Assembly (NCBI RefSeq): GCF_904066215.1
Contig: NZ_LR880474.1
Location: 2,666,001-2,730,000 of the forward strand
DNA from: Microbacterium sp. Nx66
GTDB taxonomy: Bacteria; Actinomycetota; Actinomycetes; Actinomycetales; Microbacteriaceae
Length of the DNA: 64,000 nt
Direction: 5' to 3'
The notes beneath the pieces were generated by a model that saw nothing but the letters and a program-made list of their open reading frames with translations, was not told where the DNA came from and made no database searches. This document shows, one piece after another, positions 43,870 to 52,846 of this stretch. Numbering within the stretch: the first letter of the stretch is position 1; every line of letters begins with the position of its first letter. The translations under genes were made by a program, and so were the position numbers.

Positions 43870-44718
43870 TCAGCCCTTCGCGGTGACCTCGCCGTCGCTC
43901 CACCACAGGACGCGCCGGCGCACGACCGCGAGGAGCACGATGAGGAGCACCCCGAGCAGGCAGAGCAGAGCGATGCTCGCCCAGGTCACGGGCAGGTTCG
44001 CCTGTGCCGCCGAGGTGGTGACGAGGGAGCCGAGACCGGCCTGCTGACCGGCCGCGACGAACTCGGCCACGGCGGCGCCGACGACGGCGAGGGGCAGTGC
44101 GATCCGCAGACCGGCGAACACGTACGGCATGCTGCCGGGGAACCGCAGCTCGCGGAAGATCTCCCACCGCGAGGCGTGCAGCGTCGTGAACACGTCGAAC
44201 GCCTTCTGGTCCACGTCGCGGAGGCCGGCGAGCGAGTTCACGAGCATGGGGAAGAAGACCACGAGTCCTGTGACGATGAACTTCGGCACCATGCCGAACC
44301 CGAAGGCGACGACCAGCGCCGGGGCGATCGCGACGATCGGCGTCACCATCACGATGATGACCAGCGGCATGACGGCCCGCTCGATGATCTGGAACTCGGC
44401 CATCACGACGGCCAGCAGGAAGCCCGCCAGTATGCCGGCGGAGGCCCCGACGACGACCTCCAGCAGCGTCACGAGGAAGTTCGACCAGTACATGCCCGCG
44501 TCCTCGACGAGGCTGGCGCCGATGGCCTCCAGCGTCGGCAGGACGTACGGGTTGGTCCACGCCACGATCTGCCAGAGCAGAGCCGCGATCACGAACGTGA
44601 TCAGGGTCGGTCCCCACGAGCCCCAGCGGAGCCAGCCGGGGATGCCGCGGCGGGGCTGCGCCTTCAGCCGCGCCGTGGCGAGGGTGGCGGTGGTGTCTCT
44701 CATCGTCAGCTCAGACAT
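43870..44718 (-). CDS. ABC transporter permease, probably riboflavin uptake
   Basis: 282 aa SsuC/ThiX-type permease from ATG at 44718 (ATG at 44703 also possible), overlapping the ATPase by eight bases. About six hydrophobic segments; the EAA loop is TLHASRWEIFRELRFPGSMP. It is followed after 107 bp by rcaE on the same strand, and no obvious promoter lies between, so transporter, rcaE and rcaD probably form one operon. Confidence 0.82.
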   Translation of the reverse strand: MSELTMRDTTATLATARLKAQPRRGIPGWLRWGSWGPTLITFVIAALLWQIVAWTNPYVLPTLEAIGASLVEDAGMYWSNFLVTLLEVVVGASAGILAGFLLAVVMAEFQIIERAVMPLVIIVMVTPIVAIAPALVVAFGFGMVPKFIVTGLVVFFPMLVNSLAGLRDVDQKAFDVFTTLHASRWEIFRELRFPGSMPYVFAGLRIALPLAVVGAAVAEFVAAGQQAGLGSLVTTSAAQANLPVTWASIALLCLLGVLLIVLLAVVRRRVLWWSDGEVTAKG

Positions 44719-45508
44719 GGGCCTTCTCCGTCTGCGCGCGCAGCGCACCGCGCACGACTGCCTCCAGGTCGCGGAACTCGTCCGTCGCGTACGCCTCCTC
44801 GGTGCGCGGTCGCGGGAGGTTCACATCGATCACCTCGGCGATGCGGCCAGGGTGGGCCGCCATCACCACGATCCGGTCGGAGAGCATGATCGCCTCCGGC
44901 ACCGAGTGCGTCACGAACATCACGGCCTTGCGGTTCGACTGCCAGAAGTCCAGCAGGGCGATGCGCTGCAGGTCGCGGTTCATCTCGTCGAGGGCGGAGA
45001 ACGGCTCGTCCATCAGCATGATCGCCGGGTCGAACACGAAGGCCCTGGCGATCGCGGCGCGCTGCTGCATACCGCCGGAGAGCTGCCCCGGGTACTTCTT
45101 CAGCGCATGCCCGAGTCCGAACGTCGACAGCAGCTCGGCGGGGTCGCGGAGGGCGCGGTCGCCGTTGGCCCCGCGGTTGATCCGCACGGGGAGCTCGACG
45201 TTCTCGCGCACCGTCTTCCACGGCAGGAGCGCCGGGGACTGCGGGACGAGACCGATCTTCTTGTCGCGGGAGGCCGCCGTGACGCTCTCGCCGTCGATCG
45301 TGACGGTGCCGGAGTCGGCGTCGAGGAGTCCGGCGACCACCTTGAGCAGCGTGGACTTGCCGCACCCGCTGGGCCCGATCACCGACACGAATTCGCCCAT
45401 GCCGATCGTGAGGCTCACGTCGTCGAGCACCGTCACCTGGGCTCCGTCGACGCCGAAGGACTTCGAGACGTTCCTGACCTCGACGCCCGCGCCGTGTGCC
45501 GCGGTCAT
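44711..45508 (-). CDS. ABC transporter ATPase, probably riboflavin uptake
   Basis: 265 aa. Walker A GPSGCGKST, signature LSGGMQQRAAIARAF and Walker B IMLMDEPFSALD are complete, with HSVPEAIMLSDRIVVM after it as in SsuB/TauB/ThiZ ATPases. The start overlaps the binding-protein stop by one base (TGATG). Confidence 0.85.
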   Translation of the reverse strand: MTAAHGAGVEVRNVSKSFGVDGAQVTVLDDVSLTIGMGEFVSVIGPSGCGKSTLLKVVAGLLDADSGTVTIDGESVTAASRDKKIGLVPQSPALLPWKTVRENVELPVRINRGANGDRALRDPAELLSTFGLGHALKKYPGQLSGGMQQRAAIARAFVFDPAIMLMDEPFSALDEMNRDLQRIALLDFWQSNRKAVMFVTHSVPEAIMLSDRIVVMAAHPGRIAEVIDVNLPRPRTEEAYATDEFRDLEAVVRGALRAQTEKAHV

Positions 45509-46611
45509 CACTTCTCCGCCCAGACGAGGGTGTCGCCGTCGTACAGGTCGGCCACGAGATCCGGGTCCATCATGTCGGCGATGGCGGGGAGGTCCTTGAC
45601 GTCGCCGTACTCCTGCACGATCTCGTACTCGGGCTGCCACATGTCCTCGGTCTGCACGCCGGGGTTGCCGCCCGCACTCTCGCGCACCCAGGCCGACTCG
45701 ACCTCCCACGTACGGGCGAGCTGATCGCGCGGGAACGCCGCACCCTGGCCGTTCTCCTCCGCGAGGGCCGCCAGCATGTCGATGCATTCGTCCGCCTCGT
45801 CGAGGCAGAACTGCAGGGCCTTGAGGCTCGCGCGCATGAAGTCGGCGGCGACCTCACGGTGCTCGTCGAGGAAGCGCGAGTTCACCTCCATGACGTTGTA
45901 CGTGCCCTCGACGCCGAGGGCGGAGGGCAGGAACTCGCTGAACGGGAGGTCCTGTGCCTTGAGGGTCTGCGGCTGGTTGGAGGCGTAGCCGACGATCGCG
46001 TCGACCTGCTCGCGCACGACGACGGTCGGGTCGTAGTTGGTCATCTTCACCATCTCGACCTTCGAGACGTCCACCCCGGCCTCATCGAGCATGGCCGAGG
46101 CGATGGGCGTGAGGTTGATGAAGTACCCCAGCGAGCCGCCTTCGAGGTCGGTGAGGTCGGCGAGCTTCTCGTTGCCGAAGATCGAGAACGGCGGGGTCGT
46201 GCCGTAGGTCGCTACCGCGGTGAGGTTCTTGCTGTTCGCCGCGGCGAGCATCACATCGGAGGCGGAGCCGAGAGCGGTGAACTGCGCCTGCCCGGAGGCG
46301 ACGAGCTGCTGCCCGTTCGCACCGGACGCGTTGATCTCCACGTCGAGGCAGAGGTCGTCGAAGTAGCCCAGCTCCTTCGCCAGGAACACGTCGAGCTGCC
46401 CGGCGCTGGCGGAGTAGCCGTAGCCGGAGATGTAGGTGATGGTGCCGGCATCCTGGTTGCGCTGGCAGGCGTCGCTGCCGCCCGCGCTCGTGGGGGCGGT
46501 ATCGCCGCCGGGCGCCGGCGAGGAGCAGGCTCCGAGCGTCAGCGTGGCGGCGAGAACGCACGTCAGGGTGGCAGTGGTGCGGAATCGGGTTTCCGCAGAG
46601 GAAGTAGCCAT
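45508..46611 (-). CDS. NMT1/THI5-type substrate-binding lipoprotein, probably riboflavin
   Basis: 367 aa from ATG at 46611, preceded by AGAAGGGA. Lipobox L26-G-A-C29. The fold is that of SsuA/ThiY/RibY binding proteins: FLAKELGYFDDLCLDVEI, ASGQAQFTALGSASDVMLAA and FMRASLKALQFC. Such proteins bind aromatic vitamins and precursors as well as sulfonates and nitrate. Its place at the head of the rcaE-rcaD operon and the shared operator with rcaBA point to riboflavin. Several Cys pairs (DACQRN, DLCLD, CLDEADEC) are unusual for the family and may form disulfides. Confidence 0.8.
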   Translation of the reverse strand: MATSSAETRFRTTATLTCVLAATLTLGACSSPAPGGDTAPTSAGGSDACQRNQDAGTITYISGYGYSASAGQLDVFLAKELGYFDDLCLDVEINASGANGQQLVASGQAQFTALGSASDVMLAAANSKNLTAVATYGTTPPFSIFGNEKLADLTDLEGGSLGYFINLTPIASAMLDEAGVDVSKVEMVKMTNYDPTVVVREQVDAIVGYASNQPQTLKAQDLPFSEFLPSALGVEGTYNVMEVNSRFLDEHREVAADFMRASLKALQFCLDEADECIDMLAALAEENGQGAAFPRDQLARTWEVESAWVRESAGGNPGVQTEDMWQPEYEIVQEYGDVKDLPAIADMMDPDLVADLYDGDTLVWAEK

Positions 46612-46660
46612 GAGGGTCCCTTCTCGGCCGTTCGTCATTGATGGCTCGATGAAAGTAACA

Positions 46661-46676
46661 TAGTCAATCTTGACTA
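46661..46676. promoter_or_regulatory. Operator of the importer-rcaE-rcaD operon (7-2-7 palindrome)
   Basis: TAGTCAA-TC-TTGACTA, arms identical to those at 40809. It lies 50 bp upstream of the binding-protein ATG in an AT-rich patch. A possible minus-strand promoter, TTGATC (46687-46682), 17 bp, ACTATG, overlaps it, so binding would block polymerase. Confidence 0.78.
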
Positions 46677-46713
46677 AGCAAGATCAAACTAACTCCATCG
46701 GCACGATCCGGTG

Positions 46714-46782
46714 ACGGATGCACGACTCCCCCGGGCCTCGGCTCGTGCGCGCGAAACACGGTCGTGCATCCGTGGCCCGGGG
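46714..46782. repeat. Intergenic repeat with GTCGTGCA arms, family C-like copy 2
   Basis: GGATGCACGAC (46714-46724) is complementary to GTCGTGCATCC (46762-46772), and CCCCGGGCC (about 46728) to GGCCCGGGG (46774-46782). The two pairs interleave in the order A, B, A', B'. It lies in the region upstream of the riboflavin importer and downstream of the gene at 46830. Confidence 0.6.
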
Positions 46783-46829
46783 AGAGAACGAGAAGGAACA
46801 GTGTCCAGGACGGGACGGGACGGGCGGAT

Positions 46830-47957
46830 TCAGACCGGGGTCGAGCGGAGCGGCCAGGCGGGCCACCAGCCGTCGTCGAGCCCGCGCAGCAGGGCGCCCG
46901 TGCGCTCTCGCGCCTCCGCGGGCATCTCCGGAGCGGGGCCTGAGCTGCTCTCCCGCCGGTCGCCGTCCGGCGACCGGATCTCGGTGTACAGCCACGCGCG
47001 GCGGCCGACGGGATACTTCTCCCGGAAGCCACCGGCGGCGACCGACAGCAGGATCCGCTCCAGCTCGTCCGCCGCCGTCTCGGCGGTCTCGTCGCAGGCA
47101 TCGCAGATGCACGACGGCACGATCGCGTGGAAGTGGGCGCCCGCCTCTACGCTGACGGAGGGAACGGTCGGCGTGATGACGACTCGCGCACCGCGCGCCG
47201 GTTCGAGCACGACGCGCTCCGTCCCGTCCTCCCCCGACTCTCGCCGCGCCTCGACTTCGTACTCGCGGGAGAGGTGCTCGACGAGCGCGTCGACCACGAG
47301 AAGCAGCGGTGCGAAGCGCTCCGGGTGGCTCTCCCGAGAGTACGACTCCTCCGGTGCGATGCCATCGGGCCAGCGGCGTCCGTAACGGATGACCTCGCCG
47401 CGGTCGTCGTGGAAGGTCAGGGGCGGGAGAGCGGGCCGGACATACGCGCGCGCCGGGACGACGACGACCGCGGGAGCGGAATCCTCCGCGGACAGCGCTC
47501 TCATCTCCTCGTCATCGATGTCGTCCTGCTCCCACGACGCGAGCATCTGCAGGAACGCATCCCGCTGGTCGGGCTGCTGCACCATCCCCTGCACGAGACC
47601 CGCGACCGGGATGGAGAGGGTGTTCGTCCCGATCTCCGGCTCGCTCGTCATCCGCCAGGTCGCGGCCGGGTGCACGACCGCGATGACGTTGCCGACGAAG
47701 CGCGCGGCGGCCGCCGCGAGGTCCGGGCGGTCGAGGATCTCCGGACGCGCTGCCACCACATCCCACGTCGCCGCGAGGTCGTCGGCCAGCAGCGCGGGGT
47801 CGATCCCGAGGCCCCGCAGGAAGTCGGCGAACGGCTCGAAACCGTCGACGAAGCGGACCGGCCGCAGGGCCTCCGCCGGCGATGGCATCCACAGGATCGC
47901 GGCGGCACCCGCCTCGGGCATCGGGCCGAGGGGACCGGGGAAGACGTCACTGCTCAT
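46830..47957 (-). CDS. Hypothetical protein downstream of ramB
   Basis: 375 aa from ATG at 47957; no known enzyme domain recognised. No signal peptide or membrane segment. The C-terminal half has a conserved-looking block RYGRRWPDGIAPEESYSR, then LLLVVDALVEHLSREYEVEA and VPSCICDACDETAETAADEL with a C-x-C-x2-C cluster, resembling small actinobacterial proteins of unknown function. The N-terminal half (GPMPEAGAAAILWMPSPAEALRP) looks like a separate domain, so this may be a fusion. Separated from the upstream ramB stop by 22 bp, possibly co-transcribed. Confidence 0.7.
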   Translation of the reverse strand: MSSDVFPGPLGPMPEAGAAAILWMPSPAEALRPVRFVDGFEPFADFLRGLGIDPALLADDLAATWDVVAARPEILDRPDLAAAAARFVGNVIAVVHPAATWRMTSEPEIGTNTLSIPVAGLVQGMVQQPDQRDAFLQMLASWEQDDIDDEEMRALSAEDSAPAVVVVPARAYVRPALPPLTFHDDRGEVIRYGRRWPDGIAPEESYSRESHPERFAPLLLVVDALVEHLSREYEVEARRESGEDGTERVVLEPARGARVVITPTVPSVSVEAGAHFHAIVPSCICDACDETAETAADELERILLSVAAGGFREKYPVGRRAWLYTEIRSPDGDRRESSSGPAPEMPAEARERTGALLRGLDDGWWPAWPLRSTPV

Positions 47958-47979
47958 CGACCGAGCGTAACGAGCGGGA

Positions 47980-49425
47980 TCACCGGGGCGCGTGGGACTC
48001 CAGGAACTCGTACACATCGGTGGTGTCCACGCCGGGGAAGGCACCGGTGGGCAGCGTCGCCAGCAGCGTGCGCGGGGTCTTCACGTTGGGCCAGGAGTTC
48101 TCGCGCCACCGCTCCTCCAGCTCGGCGGGAGCCCGACGGCAGCACACCTCGACCGAGTGCTTCGACACACCGCGGTGCGGGGTGTCCCTGCCGACGAACC
48201 ACTTCGTGTCATCGAACCGCACCCCGACGCTCACCGAGTGCAGACCCTCGCTCGATGCCTCCACACGGGCGGTGCACCAGTAGGTGCCGTTCCCGGTGTC
48301 GGTGTACTGGTAGTACGGGTTGAACCGGTCGTCCTCGTCGAACACCACCCGGGAGGTCCACCGGCGGCAGCACATCTGCCCCTCGATGGCGCCGAGCCGG
48401 TCGGTCGGGAAGTTCACGTCGTCGTTCTCGTACGCCTTCGTGATGGTGCCCGACTCATGCACCTTGAGGAAGTGCACGGGGATGTCGAGGTGCCGCGTCG
48501 CGAGGTTCGTGAACCGGTGCGCCGCCGTCTCATACGACACCGAGTATGCGTCACGGAGGTCTTCGATGGAGATCGCCCTCCGCTGCTTGGCATCCTGCAA
48601 AGCGGGGACGACGTGCGCCTCCGGGATGAGCAGGGCACCGGTGAGGTAGTTCGTCTCCACCCGCTGCCGGAGGAACTCGGCATAGCTGCGCGGCTCGGAG
48701 TGCCCCAGGATACGGCTCGACAGCGCCTGCAGCACCGCGGTGCGTGCGTCTCCCTTCGCCGGGACGCTGCTCGACAGGTACAGCCGGCCGTTGGCGAGGT
48801 CGGCGACGCTGCGGGTCGTCTGCGGCAGGTCGGGGGCGTAGTGGAGGGTGAAGCCGAGATGGGCCGCGATCTCCGAGGCGGTGCGCTGGGTCAGCGGTCC
48901 CCCGGGATGGCCGACGGCCGCGAGGATCTCGGCCGCCTTCGCCTCCAGCTCGGCGAAGTGGTTGTCCTGCCGGCGCATCAGATGCCGCAGTTCGACGTTG
49001 GCGCGCCGGGCCTCCTCCGGGGTCGCGGCGCGCTCGTCCTTGAGTCGGTCGATCTCCCCCTGCAGCGCCAGCAGGGCCTTCAGCGCCTCCGTCGGCACAC
49101 TCTTGGCGATGCGGAACGGCGCGATGCCCAGCGCCTGGAACGTCTGCCCCTTCATCGCGCGTTCCAGGGCGACCTCGATCGCGCTGCGCTCGTCGAGCGG
49201 CTCCCCCGTGAGCAGCGCGTCGATGGTCACCCCGAGCGCGCGGGCGATCGCCTGGAGCTGCGTGAGCTTGGGCTCGCGCTTGCCCGTCTCGATCATCGAC
49301 ATCTGGCTCGGCGCCCGCTCGACCGCGGCCGCGAGCTCTTCGAGCGTCAGGCCCCGCGCGGTGCGCAGCTGGCGGATGCGCCGCCCGACAGTGAGGGCGT
49401 CGGTCTCTTCCGTGGTGTCGTCCAT
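47980..49425 (-). CDS. ramB: RamB-type (ScfR) transcriptional regulator of acetate metabolism
   Basis: 481 aa from ATG at 49425. The N-terminal XRE helix-turn-helix ([40 protein letters not shown]) is followed by a coiled region ([13 protein letters not shown], about 115-165). A long C-terminal domain has [37 protein letters not shown] and several cysteines. In Corynebacterium and Mycobacterium RamB controls glyoxylate-cycle genes. It is divergent from aceA here, 245 bp between, supporting local control of aceA and aceB. Confidence 0.87.
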   Translation of the reverse strand: MDDTTEETDALTVGRRIRQLRTARGLTLEELAAAVERAPSQMSMIETGKREPKLTQLQAIARALGVTIDALLTGEPLDERSAIEVALERAMKGQTFQALGIAPFRIAKSVPTEALKALLALQGEIDRLKDERAATPEEARRANVELRHLMRRQDNHFAELEAKAAEILAAVGHPGGPLTQRTASEIAAHLGFTLHYAPDLPQTTRSVADLANGRLYLSSSVPAKGDARTAVLQALSSRILGHSEPRSYAEFLRQRVETNYLTGALLIPEAHVVPALQDAKQRRAISIEDLRDAYSVSYETAAHRFTNLATRHLDIPVHFLKVHESGTITKAYENDDVNFPTDRLGAIEGQMCCRRWTSRVVFDEDDRFNPYYQYTDTGNGTYWCTARVEASSEGLHSVSVGVRFDDTKWFVGRDTPHRGVSKHSVEVCCRRAPAELEERWRENSWPNVKTPRTLLATLPTGAFPGVDTTDVYEFLESHAPR

Positions 49426-49670
49426 GTCGGCTCCTCTCAGCCCACCGCCGTCCGCGTCGGTGCGGGATCGGGAACGCTCCTCGCGAGGCCGGGCCGGGGT
49501 CTTTCCTGATCCCGCGAGGCCGCGTGAGCGGTGCGTGCGGGCCGAGTCTGTCACGAAAACAGAAATCCAGTCAAACTTCTCCTCATTTCGGCACCGGAGA
49601 GGCGCCGAACTTCACACAGAGTGGAGGCACGCCATCGGCACCGACGCCGATTCCCATCCGAGGAGACACC

Positions 49671-50996
49671 ATGACGAACACCGCAGCGACCCCCACCCCG
49701 CGCCCCGCCGGCCTGCGCGCCGGCGATCAGGTCCAGACGGCGGCGGAGCTCCAGGAGATCTGGGACACCGACCCGCGCTGGGACGGTGTCGAGCGCACGT
49801 ACTCCGCCGAAGACGTCGTCCGCATCCGCGGCTCGGTCCGCGAGGACGCCACCCTCGCCCACCGCGGTGCGGAGAACCTCTGGAACCTCCTGCACACGGA
49901 GGACTACATCCGGGCGCTCGGCGCCTACACCGGCGGCCAAGCCGTGCAGCAGGTGCGCGCCGGCCTGAAGGCCATCTACCTCTCCGGATGGCAGGTCGCC
50001 GCCGACGGCAACCTCGCCGGACAGACCTACCCCGACCAGTCGCTCTATCCGGCGAACTCGGTCCCGGCGGTCGTGCGTCGCATCAACAACGCCCTGCTCC
50101 GGCAGGACCAGCTCGAGCACGCCGAGGGTGAGATCACGCAGGACTGGCTCGCGCCGATCGTCGCCGACGCCGAGGCCGGCTTCGGCGGACCGCTGAACGC
50201 GTACGAACTCGCGCAGTCGCTCATCCAGTCCGGTGCCGCCGGCATCCACTGGGAGGACCAGCTCGCGAGCGAGAAGAAGTGCGGCCACCTCGGCGGCAAG
50301 GTGCTCGTGCCCACGCAGCAGCACATCCGCACTCTCAACGCGGCCCGTCTCGCGGCGGACGTCGCCGGTGTTCCGACCGTCATCATCGCCCGCACCGACG
50401 CCCTCGCCGCCGATCTGCTCACGAGCGACGTCGACGAGCGCGACCGGGAGTTCACCACAGGCGAGCGCACGTCCGAGGGCTTCTACCGGATCCGCCCCGG
50501 CATCGAGTCGGTCATCAGCCGCGGCCTCGCCTTCGCCCCGTACGCCGACCTGCTCTGGGTCGAGACCGGGGAGCCGGACATCGAGCTGGCGCGGGAGTTC
50601 GCCGCGGCCATCCACGCGCGGTTCCCCGGTAAGCTCCTGGCCTACAACTGCTCCCCGAGCTTCAACTGGAAGCGCCACCTGTCGGACGCCGAGATCGCGA
50701 CGTTCCAGCAGGATCTGGCAGACCTGGGCTACAAGTTCCAGTTCATCACCCTGGCCGGGTTCCACGCCCTGAACCACTCCATGTTCGACCTCGCCCGCGG
50801 TTACGCCGAGCGCGCCATGAGCGCCTACGTCGAGCTGCAGGAGGCCGAGTTCGCCGCCGAGGCCGACGGGTACACCGCCACCAAGCACCAGCGTGAGGCG
50901 GGCACCGGCTACTTCGACGTCATCTCCACCGCGCTCAACCCCGACAGCGCCACCCTCGCCCTCGCCGGCTCCACCGAGACCGCCCAGTTCCACTGA
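49671..50996 (+). CDS. aceA: Isocitrate lyase
   Basis: 441 aa from ATG at 49671, preceded by GAGGAG. It cleaves isocitrate to glyoxylate and succinate. The catalytic signature KKCGHLGGK (202-210, Cys204) and the Mg-binding DAEAGFGG segment are present, with IARTDALAA and [12 protein letters not shown] further on. Standard bacterial ICL1 length. First gene of the aceA-aceB pair for growth on acetate, fatty acids or ethanol. Confidence 0.97.
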   Translation: MTNTAATPTPRPAGLRAGDQVQTAAELQEIWDTDPRWDGVERTYSAEDVVRIRGSVREDATLAHRGAENLWNLLHTEDYIRALGAYTGGQAVQQVRAGLKAIYLSGWQVAADGNLAGQTYPDQSLYPANSVPAVVRRINNALLRQDQLEHAEGEITQDWLAPIVADAEAGFGGPLNAYELAQSLIQSGAAGIHWEDQLASEKKCGHLGGKVLVPTQQHIRTLNAARLAADVAGVPTVIIARTDALAADLLTSDVDERDREFTTGERTSEGFYRIRPGIESVISRGLAFAPYADLLWVETGEPDIELAREFAAAIHARFPGKLLAYNCSPSFNWKRHLSDAEIATFQQDLADLGYKFQFITLAGFHALNHSMFDLARGYAERAMSAYVELQEAEFAAEADGYTATKHQREAGTGYFDVISTALNPDSATLALAGSTETAQFH

Positions 50997-51021
50997 CCCC
51001 CGTTTTCTCCCCCCACTTCCC

Positions 51022-51101
51022 CCGAGACCCCCGGTTCTCGTCGAGACCCCGCCCCGCACACGCCGGGAGCCCGGGGTCTCGACGACAACCCGGGGGCTCG
51101 G
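51022..51101. repeat. Palindromic repeat, family B copy 1 (aceA-aceB spacer)
   Basis: A 30-bp arm starting CCGAGACCCCCGG (51022-51051) matches the complement of 51072-51101 at 27 of 30 positions, with a 20-base loop. It lies between aceA and aceB and could terminate or stabilise the aceA transcript. GAGACCCC/GGGGTCTC ends are shared with the element at 56326. Confidence 0.8.
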
Positions 51102-51122
51102 CATAAGGCAAAGGACACCATC

Positions 51123-52757
51123 ATGACCACCGCACCGATGCAGACGACCCGACAGGGCCCCGCGATCGAGATCGCCGGGCCCATGCGCGACCGCTACGAC
51201 GAGATCCTGACCCCGGAGGCGATCGCCTTCCTCACCGAACTCCACCACCGGTTCGCCTCCCGCCGCCACGACCGGCTGGCCGACCGGATGCGTCGCCGCT
51301 TCGAGATCGGCAACGGACACGACCCGCAGTTCCGAGAGGACACCGCGCACATCCGCCAGGACACCACCTGGCGGGTCGCCGGCGCCGGACCGGGGCTCGA
51401 GGACCGCCGCGTCGAGATCACCGGGCCCACCGATCCGAAGATGACCGTCAACGCCCTGAACTCCGGCGCGCGAGTGTGGCTCGCCGATCAGGAGGACGCC
51501 ACGAGCCCGACCTGGAAGAACGTCATCGAGGGGCAGCTGTCCCTTCGCGACGCGATCCGCGGCGAGCTCTCCTTCACCTCCCCCGAGGGCAAGGAGTACC
51601 GGGTCACCGCTGAGCGCACGCCCACGATCGTGATGCGCCCCCGTGGCTGGCATCTGCCGGAGAAGCACCTCACCTTCATCGACCGCGCCGGCCGGCCCAC
51701 GTCGGCATCCGGCTCCCTGGTCGACTTCGGTCTCTACTTCCTGCACAACGCGCAGGCGCTGATCGAGGCCGGCCGCGGACCGTACTTCTACATCGCCAAG
51801 CTCGAGTCCAGCGAAGAGGCGAAGCTGTGGGACGACGTGTTCTCCTTCAGCGAGGAGTACATCGGCATCCCGCACGGCACCATCCGCGCGACCGTGCTGA
51901 TCGAGACCCTGCCGGCCGCGTTCGAGATGGATGAGATCCTGTACGAGCTGCGCGACCACTGCGCGGGCCTCAACGCCGGACGCTGGGACTACATCTTCTC
52001 CATCATCAAGAACTACCGCGGCCGCGGCGCCCGCTTCGTGCTCCCCGACCGCAGCGAGGTCACGATGACGGTGCCCTTCATGCGGGCGTACACCGAGCTC
52101 CTCGTGCAGACCTGCCACAAGCGCGGAGCCTTCGCGATCGGCGGCATGAGCGCGTTCATCCCGAATCGCCGCGACCCCGAGGTGACGGCGCGCGCGGTCG
52201 AGAAGGTGTCGGCTGACAAGAAGCGCGAGGCCGGCGACGGCTTCGACGGCACCTGGGTCGCCCACCCCGACCTGATCCCGACGGCGCAGGCCGAGTTCGA
52301 CGCCGTGCTCGGCGACCGCCCGAACCAGGTCGACCGTCAGCGCGACGACGTGCACGTGGAGGCGCGCGACCTGCTCGACCTGCACATCGGTCGGCCGATC
52401 ACCGCGCAGGGCGTGCGGGACAACGTGTCCGTCGCCATCCGCTACCTGGAGGCGTGGCTGCGCGGACTCGGCGCCGTGGCCATCGACAACCTCATGGAGG
52501 ACGCCGCGACCGCGGAGATCAGCCGCTCGCAGGTGTGGCAGTGGATCCATCAGGACCGCACCACGCAGGACGGCACGGCCATCACGGTCGAGTACGTCGA
52601 GGGGCTGATCGCGGAGGTGCTCAGCGAGGTCGACAGGCGCGAGGGCGACCGCTTCGACGACGCCGCCGAGATCTTCCGCGAGGTCGCGCTCCGTGAGGAG
52701 TTCCCGACCTTCCTCACCCTGGGCGCCTACAGCCGGTTCCTGGTCGACGAGGACTGA
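51123..52757 (+). CDS. aceB: Malate synthase A
   Basis: 544 aa, class A length (E. coli AceB 533). Condenses glyoxylate with acetyl-CoA to malate. The family signature RDHCAGLNAGRWDYIFS and the catalytic region RPRGWHLPEKH are intact, and the C-terminal Asp region appears as DNLMEDAATAEISRSQVWQW. Start ATG at 51123 follows AAAGGA. Most actinobacteria use malate synthase G; class A next to aceA is the usual alternative. The transcript may include aceA, 126 bp upstream. Confidence 0.96.
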   Translation: MTTAPMQTTRQGPAIEIAGPMRDRYDEILTPEAIAFLTELHHRFASRRHDRLADRMRRRFEIGNGHDPQFREDTAHIRQDTTWRVAGAGPGLEDRRVEITGPTDPKMTVNALNSGARVWLADQEDATSPTWKNVIEGQLSLRDAIRGELSFTSPEGKEYRVTAERTPTIVMRPRGWHLPEKHLTFIDRAGRPTSASGSLVDFGLYFLHNAQALIEAGRGPYFYIAKLESSEEAKLWDDVFSFSEEYIGIPHGTIRATVLIETLPAAFEMDEILYELRDHCAGLNAGRWDYIFSIIKNYRGRGARFVLPDRSEVTMTVPFMRAYTELLVQTCHKRGAFAIGGMSAFIPNRRDPEVTARAVEKVSADKKREAGDGFDGTWVAHPDLIPTAQAEFDAVLGDRPNQVDRQRDDVHVEARDLLDLHIGRPITAQGVRDNVSVAIRYLEAWLRGLGAVAIDNLMEDAATAEISRSQVWQWIHQDRTTQDGTAITVEYVEGLIAEVLSEVDRREGDRFDDAAEIFREVALREEFPTFLTLGAYSRFLVDED

Positions 52758-52805
52758 CGACGCGAGCATGCCGCAGGCCGTGGGGTCTGCGGCATCGCCG
52801 CGTCG
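52758..52805 (+). terminator. Terminator downstream of aceB
   Basis: ATGCCGCAG (52768-52776) pairs with CTGCGGCAT (52787-52795), and outer arms CGACGCG (52758-52764) and CGCGTCG (52799-52805) extend the stem. It starts directly after the aceB stop. Confidence 0.7.
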
Positions 52806-52846
52806 TGCCCGGCCCGCCCCCTCCCTGCCGGGCGTAGCCTGGAGCC

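Noticed and set aside
43870-46611. Alkanesulfonate (SsuABC) importer with an SsuD-like monooxygenase
   Set aside because: The neighbouring riboflavin kinase, flavin reductase and ribokinase in rca order, and the shared operator, fit riboflavin better; the oxygenase is of the NtaA/RcaE group and not SsuD.
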